The notes under the pieces: model-generated
Databases searched by the model: none
What the model was told of the DNA's origin: nothing
The model's input: only the letters and a program-made list of their open reading frames with translations
Shown here: positions 59,608-64,000 of the stretch, piece after piece
How the letters are laid out: every line of letters begins with the position of its first letter
Numbering within the stretch: the first letter of the stretch is position 1
Assembly: GCA_015075185.1 (NCBI GenBank)
Contig: JABTUW010000004.1
Span: forward strand, 558,001 to 622,000
Direction of reading: 5' to 3'
Length of the DNA: 64,000 bases
Origin: Anaerolineales bacterium
GTDB taxonomy: Bacteria > Chloroflexota > Anaerolineae > 4572-78 > J111
Position numbers and translations under genes: made by a program

Positions 59608-60397
59608 TTTTCTAAAAGACAAAAAAACAATCGTTGGCATGATCCATGTCGAGCCGCTGCCGGGAACGCCGAAGTTCAAGGGCAGCATGCCGGACATTAT
59701 CGCCAAAGCCAAGGCCGAAGCGCTGCTGTACAAAGAGGCCGGGATTGACGTGATCGCCATTGAAAATATGCACGACATCCCCTATCTCAACAAAAAGGTG
59801 GGGCCGGAGATCACAGCGGCCATGGCGGTGGTCGGATATGAGGTCAAACATGCCACAGGACTGCCCTGCGGGGTACAGGTGCTGGCTGGAGCGAATAAAG
59901 AAGGGCTGGCGGTCGCGCTGGCGGCGGGGTTAGATTTCATCCGGGCGGAAGGGTTTGTGTTCGGCCATGTCGCTGACGAGGGCTACATTGACGCCTCTGC
60001 CGGCGAAGTGCTGCGCTACCGGCGGCAGATTGGGGCCGATCACATCCTGGTGCTGACCGACATCAAGAAAAAGCACTCTTCGCATGCCATCACCGCCGAC
60101 GTGGATATTGTCGAGACGGCCCACGCCGCCGAGTTCTTTCTGAGCGATGGGGTGATTGTCACCGGCGTGGCCACCGGCACGGAAGCCAGTCTGGAAGAGC
60201 TGCAGCAGGTCAAAGCGGCGGTGCAAATCCCGGTGCTGGTCGGTTCCGGCGTGACCGTGGATAACGTGGGACGCTACCTGGCCGTAGCCGACGCGCTGAT
60301 TATTGGCTCCTATTTCAAACAGGGCGGCCACTGGACCCAAACGGTAGATTTTGAGCGGGTGAAACAGTTTATGGAGAAGGTAAAGTCATGGAAGTAA
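59600..60397 (+). CDS. BtpA/SgcQ-family TIM-barrel protein
   Basis: 265 aa. VGMIHVEPLPGTPKF opens the family domain. ENMHDIPY, VLAGANKEGLAVALAAGLDFIRAEGFVFGHVADEGYIDA and VGSGVTVDNV follow. In cyanobacteria BtpA stabilises photosystem I; in other bacteria the function (SgcQ) is unknown. Co-translated with sthA. The last two residues and the stop codon are supplied by a word-repeat element. Confidence 0.88.
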   Translation: MSNFLKDKKTIVGMIHVEPLPGTPKFKGSMPDIIAKAKAEALLYKEAGIDVIAIENMHDIPYLNKKVGPEITAAMAVVGYEVKHATGLPCGVQVLAGANKEGLAVALAAGLDFIRAEGFVFGHVADEGYIDASAGEVLRYRRQIGADHILVLTDIKKKHSSHAITADVDIVETAHAAEFFLSDGVIVTGVATGTEASLEELQQVKAAVQIPVLVGSGVTVDNVGRYLAVADALIIGSYFKQGGHWTQTVDFERVKQFMEKVKSWK

Positions 60398-60468
60398 GAA
60401 GTCAGGAGTAAGAAGTCAGGAGTAAGAAGTAAGGGAGTATATCCCTACTTCCTACTCCTTACTCCTTT
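60391..60468. repeat. Palindromic word element (GGAGTAAGAAGTCA)n
   Basis: GAAGTAAGAAGTCAGGAGTA and another copy, then AAGGGAGTATATCCCTACTT and CCTACTCCTTACTCCTTT. It starts inside the BtpA gene (stop TAA at 60395-60397) and ends four bases before the cyclophilin stop, so both converging genes end in or beside it. Confidence 0.85.
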
Positions 60469-60471
60469 AGA

Positions 60472-60960
60472 TTAACTCTCGGTAATGACCACTTCGTTCA
60501 TCACATCCCCATTTTTGAGCGAGTTGACCACGTCCTGGCCTTTGGTGACCTTGCCAAAGACGGTGTGCTTGCCGTCGAGGTGGGGCTGCGGTCCGTGGCA
60601 GATGAAAAACTGGGAACCGTTGGTGTTGGGACCGGCATTGGCCATGCTCAGGCTGCCGGTCTCGTGTTTTTGGCGGGGATTGCCGCGCGTTTCATCCTCA
60701 AAGCGGTAGCCGGGACCCCCCCGGCCATCACCATTCGGGTCGCCGCCCTGGGCCATAAAGTTAGGGATGACCCGATGAAAGGTTAGGCCATCGTAAAATT
60801 TATCGCGGGCCAAATAGACGAAGTTGTTAACCGTTTTAGGCGTGTCTTTGGCAAAGAGCTCCAATTGAATGTCGCCTTTGTTTGTCTTGATGGTCGCCTG
60901 ATACTTTTTTTTAGAATCAATGACCATATCCGGGTATTTACTGTATTGCTTTTTTGTCAC
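60472..60960 (-). CDS. Cyclophilin-type peptidyl-prolyl isomerase
   Basis: 162 aa from a GTG with AAGGAG eight bases ahead. Core motifs are FHRVIPNFMAQGGDPNGDG (about 58-76) and the active-site Arg/Phe/Gln region, LSMANAGPNTNGSQFFI, and FGKVTKGQDVV. It speeds folding at proline bonds in the cytoplasm (no signal peptide). It is flanked on both sides by copies of the GAAGTAAGG/CTTACTTCC word palindrome. Confidence 0.92.
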   Translation of the reverse strand: MTKKQYSKYPDMVIDSKKKYQATIKTNKGDIQLELFAKDTPKTVNNFVYLARDKFYDGLTFHRVIPNFMAQGGDPNGDGRGGPGYRFEDETRGNPRQKHETGSLSMANAGPNTNGSQFFICHGPQPHLDGKHTVFGKVTKGQDVVNSLKNGDVMNEVVITES

Positions 60961-60985
60961 AAAAAATTCTCCTTATATAAATTTA

Positions 60986-61048
60986 GAAGTAGGTAGTAGG
61001 AAGTAAGGGAAAAAACTCCACTCCCTACTCCTTACTTCCTACTCCCTT
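60986..61048. repeat. Palindromic word element (GTAGGAAGTAAGG)n
   Basis: GAAGTAGGTAGTAGGAAGTAAGGGA answered by TCCCTACTCCTTACTTCCTACTCCC. It covers the last codons and stop (61039-61041) of the nucleotide-sugar dehydrogenase and lies about 26 bases ahead of the cyclophilin start. Confidence 0.85.
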
Positions 61049-62394
61049 TTTAATTCCAAAGGCGCACCCAGGCGCACTATTTTATGCCGGTTTTCCACGA
61101 TGTGGCGGGTCGCATTGACCGTATCCATCACCAGCGCCGACTCATTGACGACCCATTTGTAGTCAATATCCCGATGCCCGGTGACAATGACGGTACAATC
61201 AGCCTGGCTGAGGGTGGCTTCAGTGAGAGGGACATTGGCAAAGGTGAGCTTATCCTTGAGCACAATATCGCCGCCGACCCTGAATCGAGGCACATAGGGG
61301 TCGTGGTAAGAGACCTTTGCGCCTTCGCGGACAAGCAGTTCGATGACCCGTTCGGCGGGCGAATTGCGGGCATCGTCAATATTGGGCTTGAAGGCCACAC
61401 CGAGAATAAGGACATTGGCATTGCGCAGGGTTTTGCCGGTCTGGTTGAGCACCCGCCCGATGAGTTCAACTGTGTGGTAAGGCATGTCCCCATTCACTTC
61501 GGCGGCCAGCTCGATAAAGCGGGTGTAAAAATCGTACTCCCGAGCTTTCCATGAAAGATAGTAGGGGTCCACGGGAATGCAGTGACCGCCGACGCCGGGA
61601 CTGGGGTAAAAAGGCATAAAGCCGAAGGGTTTGGTTTTGGCCGCCTCGATGACCTCCCAAAAATCTATCCCCATTCGTTCGGACAGAACCGCCAGCTCAT
61701 TGACCAGGGCGATGTTAACGCTGCGGAAGATATTTTCCAGAAGTTTGGTCATCTCGGCTGCCCGGGGGGAGGAGACGAGGTGAACGTGGGGGGTCAAATA
61801 GGCCAATAACTCGCCGGTGAGCGTGGCCGATTCGGGGTTAATGCCGCCGACGACTTTAGGCGTGTTTTCGACGGTGAAATCGGTGCGGCCAGGGTCAATC
61901 CGTTCCGGTGAAAAGGCTAAAAAGAAATCCTCTCCGGCGGTTAAGCCGGTTGCTTCCAGGATGGGTTGGACCACCTCTTCGGTGGTACCGGGGTAGGTCG
62001 TGCTTTGCAACACGATCAGTTGCCCGCGATGCAAGCGCGGAGCAATACCGGTAGCCGCCTGGCGAACATAGGTTAGGTCGGGTGCTTTCATCGAGTCAAA
62101 CGGGGTGGGGACGCAGATAAAAACAACGTCAATTTCATACAAAACATTGTAATTGGTGGTTGCGGTGAGCAGGTTTGCTACGGTTAGCGCGGCAACGTCG
62201 CTTGATGGCACGTCGGGGATATAGCTAGAGCCGCTGTTGAGGGCGTCAACTTTAGCCTGGCTGGCATCCAGCCCGGTAACATAATAACCAGATTTGGCCA
62301 GGCCGGTGGCCAGAGGCAGGCCGACATAACCCAGGCCAATCACACCGACGCTGGCAGATTTATCTTTGATTTTGGTTAGTAGCTGGTCGTACAT
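61039..62394 (-). CDS. UDP-N-acetyl-D-mannosamine/glucosamine 6-dehydrogenase-type nucleotide-sugar dehydrogenase
   Basis: ATG 62394 is chosen over an upstream TTG because GGAG precedes it; 451 aa. The NAD motif VGVIGLGYVGLPLATGLAKSG (about 16-36) opens the protein, and PSPGVGGHCIPVDPYYLSWKA contains the catalytic Cys (GGHCI). LILGVAFKPNIDDARNSP begins the C-terminal domain. It oxidises a UDP-sugar to the uronate for surface polysaccharide. The neighbouring TPR membrane protein fits a surface-polymer locus that continues beyond the window. Confidence 0.9.
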   Translation of the reverse strand: MYDQLLTKIKDKSASVGVIGLGYVGLPLATGLAKSGYYVTGLDASQAKVDALNSGSSYIPDVPSSDVAALTVANLLTATTNYNVLYEIDVVFICVPTPFDSMKAPDLTYVRQAATGIAPRLHRGQLIVLQSTTYPGTTEEVVQPILEATGLTAGEDFFLAFSPERIDPGRTDFTVENTPKVVGGINPESATLTGELLAYLTPHVHLVSSPRAAEMTKLLENIFRSVNIALVNELAVLSERMGIDFWEVIEAAKTKPFGFMPFYPSPGVGGHCIPVDPYYLSWKAREYDFYTRFIELAAEVNGDMPYHTVELIGRVLNQTGKTLRNANVLILGVAFKPNIDDARNSPAERVIELLVREGAKVSYHDPYVPRFRVGGDIVLKDKLTFANVPLTEATLSQADCTVIVTGHRDIDYKWVVNESALVMDTVNATRHIVENRHKIVRLGAPLELKRE

Positions 62395-62415
62395 CGAGGA
62401 AATCTTCTCCAAAAT

Positions 62416-64000
62416 TTAACCGGCGTTGGCTAAACGGCTTTCGATATCGCTGATAAATTCTTCCCAATTGGCGGCCTCTGCGGCTGGGGCAAGGGTTTGG
62501 GCCTGCTTGGCTGCGTTGAGAGCTTCCTGCAACTGCCCTTTTTGCTGGTACAAAATTGCCAGGTTTTTCAGGCTGTCATAATCTTCTGGTTTTTGTTGCA
62601 GCACCAGCTGGTTCGCCTGAATAGCTTCATCTACGCGGCCTTGCTGCGCGTAAATAAAGGCTAAAGCGCTGTTGGCCTCAATATCATTGGGATTGATTTG
62701 CAAAAGGCGCTGGTAGAGGGAGAGAGCTTGGTCGAATTGTTTGAGGCCCAGGTAAAGATTGCCCAACTCACGGAGCGTTCGATCTGACTCATCCCCAAGG
62801 GTGACAGCTTGCTGAATAAATGGGATGGCCTGTTCGGGTTTGCCTTGCAGGTTGTAAGCATGCCCAATTGCCCATTTCAAGGTCGTATCGGTGGGCCTTT
62901 CCAGGGCGGCCTGCTGCATGGCTTCCAGCAGACTACCCATTTTACCGGCCGAGACGTAGAAATTAAAGCGTTGATCTACAAATTGATCAAAAACATCACT
63001 CGCTAGGGTGATGGCTTTACTATGAGCTTTGAGAGCTTCGTCAACATTCTGCATAGCGGCGTAAGTATCGCCCAGCAGCACCCAGGTGGGGGGATACTTG
63101 GGGTCAATCGAGATGGAGGCTTGCAGGCGTTCCACCGCTTTAGAATAGTCAGCCAAAATATAATAGGTCTGCGCCCACAAGTTGTGGTAAATAACGTTAG
63201 AAGGGGCCAGAATTGTCGCTTTTTCAAAGTAGTTCAAGGCATCCTGAAACCGTGCCCGGTCGAAAACCTGGCCGAGGGTGAAATAATAACGGCCCATATT
63301 GCCGGTGTTGTCCGGGTTGTAGCCATTAATGCGGCGGGCTTCCAGGGCGATGCGCTCACCCTCTTTCCAGGCCGCCTCGCGTTGAGGCTGTTCAATGCGA
63401 TTATCCTGGGCCATCAACTGATAATCAAGGGCTAACATCAGGTAGTAAAAGTCCTCGTCACTGTCAATGGAGCGACCTTTTTCGTGCAGGGCAATGGCCT
63501 CATTCCACTGGCCGCTGCTGCGATAACGTTCCCCTTCTTTTAGGTAAATATCAGCCCGAACGACATCAATATTTTTGAACCAAATCACGGCGATCACAGC
63601 CAAAGCCAGAGGCGGGTAAAGCCACCAATTTTCGGACCGCCAAAACGGCAGCCGTTTGGTTTGGCCCCACGACAGAATTACCGCAAAGAGCACCATCAGG
63701 AGGAAGAGGAATATGTAAAAAAGAACGAGGCCATTCGTCAGGATATCAGCCGCGGCGATGACATCGGTCAGACTCGCTATCGTAACTCGCTGCCCAAATT
63801 GAATTTGATGGGCCAGTGTGTAGAAAAAGAAGTAACTCAAAGAGATAACCGCATAAAGCGCCGTGGCCCGAAGCCAACTAATCGGGCGATCGTTACCGGC
63901 CCGCCGGACCGCTAAATCCGAGAGGGCAATCGCCAGCCCAACCAGCCAGGTGATGACCAGCATCCAGAGCAGGCTCATACTATCCTGATTGCCGGCAGTG
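62416..64000 (-). CDS. Membrane protein with C-terminal TPR repeats, incomplete at the window edge
   Basis: At least 520 aa from an ATG at 63978, but the frame stays open to the edge and the true start may lie beyond. Four hydrophobic segments (MLVITWLVGLAIALS; ALYAVISLSYFFFY; LFYIFLFLLMVLFAVIL; YPPLALAVIAVIWF) are followed by about eight TPR units. The plan, membrane helices followed by TPRs, resembles O-antigen ligase (Wzy_C)-TPR fusions, for which this could be the C-terminal half. It is transcribed just ahead of the nucleotide-sugar dehydrogenase. Confidence 0.75.
   Translation of the reverse strand, partial: TAGNQDSMSLLWMLVITWLVGLAIALSDLAVRRAGNDRPISWLRATALYAVISLSYFFFYTLAHQIQFGQRVTIASLTDVIAAADILTNGLVLFYIFLFLLMVLFAVILSWGQTKRLPFWRSENWWLYPPLALAVIAVIWFKNIDVVRADIYLKEGERYRSSGQWNEAIALHEKGRSIDSDEDFYYLMLALDYQLMAQDNRIEQPQREAAWKEGERIALEARRINGYNPDNTGNMGRYYFTLGQVFDRARFQDALNYFEKATILAPSNVIYHNLWAQTYYILADYSKAVERLQASISIDPKYPPTWVLLGDTYAAMQNVDEALKAHSKAITLASDVFDQFVDQRFNFYVSAGKMGSLLEAMQQAALERPTDTTLKWAIGHAYNLQGKPEQAIPFIQQAVTLGDESDRTLRELGNLYLGLKQFDQALSLYQRLLQINPNDIEANSALAFIYAQQGRVDEAIQANQLVLQQKPEDYDSLKNLAILYQQKGQLQEALNAAKQAQTLAPAAEAANWEEFISDIESRLANAG

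Noticed and set aside
60391..61048. Possible CRISPR array from repeated GGAGTAAGAAGTC words
   Set aside because: The units are 13-14 bases with no spacers of constant length, they pair with a reverse-complement arm, and no cas gene is near.
1..64000. tRNA, rRNA or riboswitch genes
   Set aside because: I saw no cloverleaf with TTCGAAT/CCA-type arms, no rRNA sequence and no conserved riboswitch core, although weak ncRNAs cannot be excluded by eye.

Overview
The window is a chromosomal segment of GC-rich bacterial DNA with mostly intact, tightly packed genes. There is no rRNA, tRNA, phage or plasmid signature and no recognisable transposase. Gene content and style suggest a Chloroflexota (Anaerolineae/Caldilineae-like) bacterium, probably from a metagenome. 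The pointers are the very long permeases of a general amino-acid ABC transporter, a YqeC-MocA fusion, a MoxR/vWA/DUF58 cluster, a STAND NTPase with a propeller, and many short palindromic 'word' repeats. The taxonomic call is inference.

Layout. 0-6.6 kb: the end of a possible membrane protease, an unknown 411-residue protein, YtxH-like, YqeB, the YqeC-MocA fusion (molybdenum-hydroxylase maturation), a PLP decarboxylase and a ketopantoate reductase. 6.8-12.6 kb: an Aap-type amino-acid ABC transporter on the minus strand; its ATPase gene is broken by four one-base losses, and one permease carries an inserted substrate-binding-protein-like segment. 13.2-17.9 kb: a divergent ClpA/B-like ATPase, a ParB-like protein and a membrane-anchored beta-propeller. 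18-24.1 kb: a BMP-family (nucleoside-type) ABC transporter, whose ATPase has an in-frame stop, and an alanine-glyoxylate-type aminotransferase. 24.3-30.9 kb: a BBE-type flavin oxidase, then argG-argH and a coupled unknown gene, bracketed by two inverted copies of a ~110-bp MITE-like element, then an epimerase. 31.2-37.1 kb: a class IV aminotransferase with a sulfotransferase-like partner, a second ParB-like protein, an FHA-winged-helix regulator, a CBS protein and an amidohydrolase. 37.2-39.6 kb: a lower-GC type II restriction-modification cassette of the AvaI/BsoBI family (expected CYCGRG). 39.6-42 kb: an acyl-CoA dehydrogenase and two single-domain response regulators. 42.1-52.7 kb: a cluster of peptidase MA, a Gln/Glu-rich membrane protein, DUF58, two vWA proteins and a MoxR ATPase. 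53.2-58 kb: a zinc-ribbon-like small protein diverging from a 1243-residue STAND NTPase with nine near-identical propeller repeats, then a VapBC-like toxin-antitoxin pair. 58.2-64 kb: soluble transhydrogenase, a BtpA-family protein, cyclophilin, nucleotide-sugar dehydrogenase and a TPR membrane protein cut by the window end.

The most unusual feature runs across the whole window. Many palindromic elements are assembled from 5-14-bp words repeated in tandem on one arm and in reverse complement on the other. Between genes they sit close to 3' ends and in several cases supply the stop codon. Seven further word tracts or hairpins lie in frame inside coding genes, two of them directly ahead of the Walker A and Walker B strands of the STAND NTPase. 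Their number and variety suggest an active mechanism that seeds and re-writes short palindromes.
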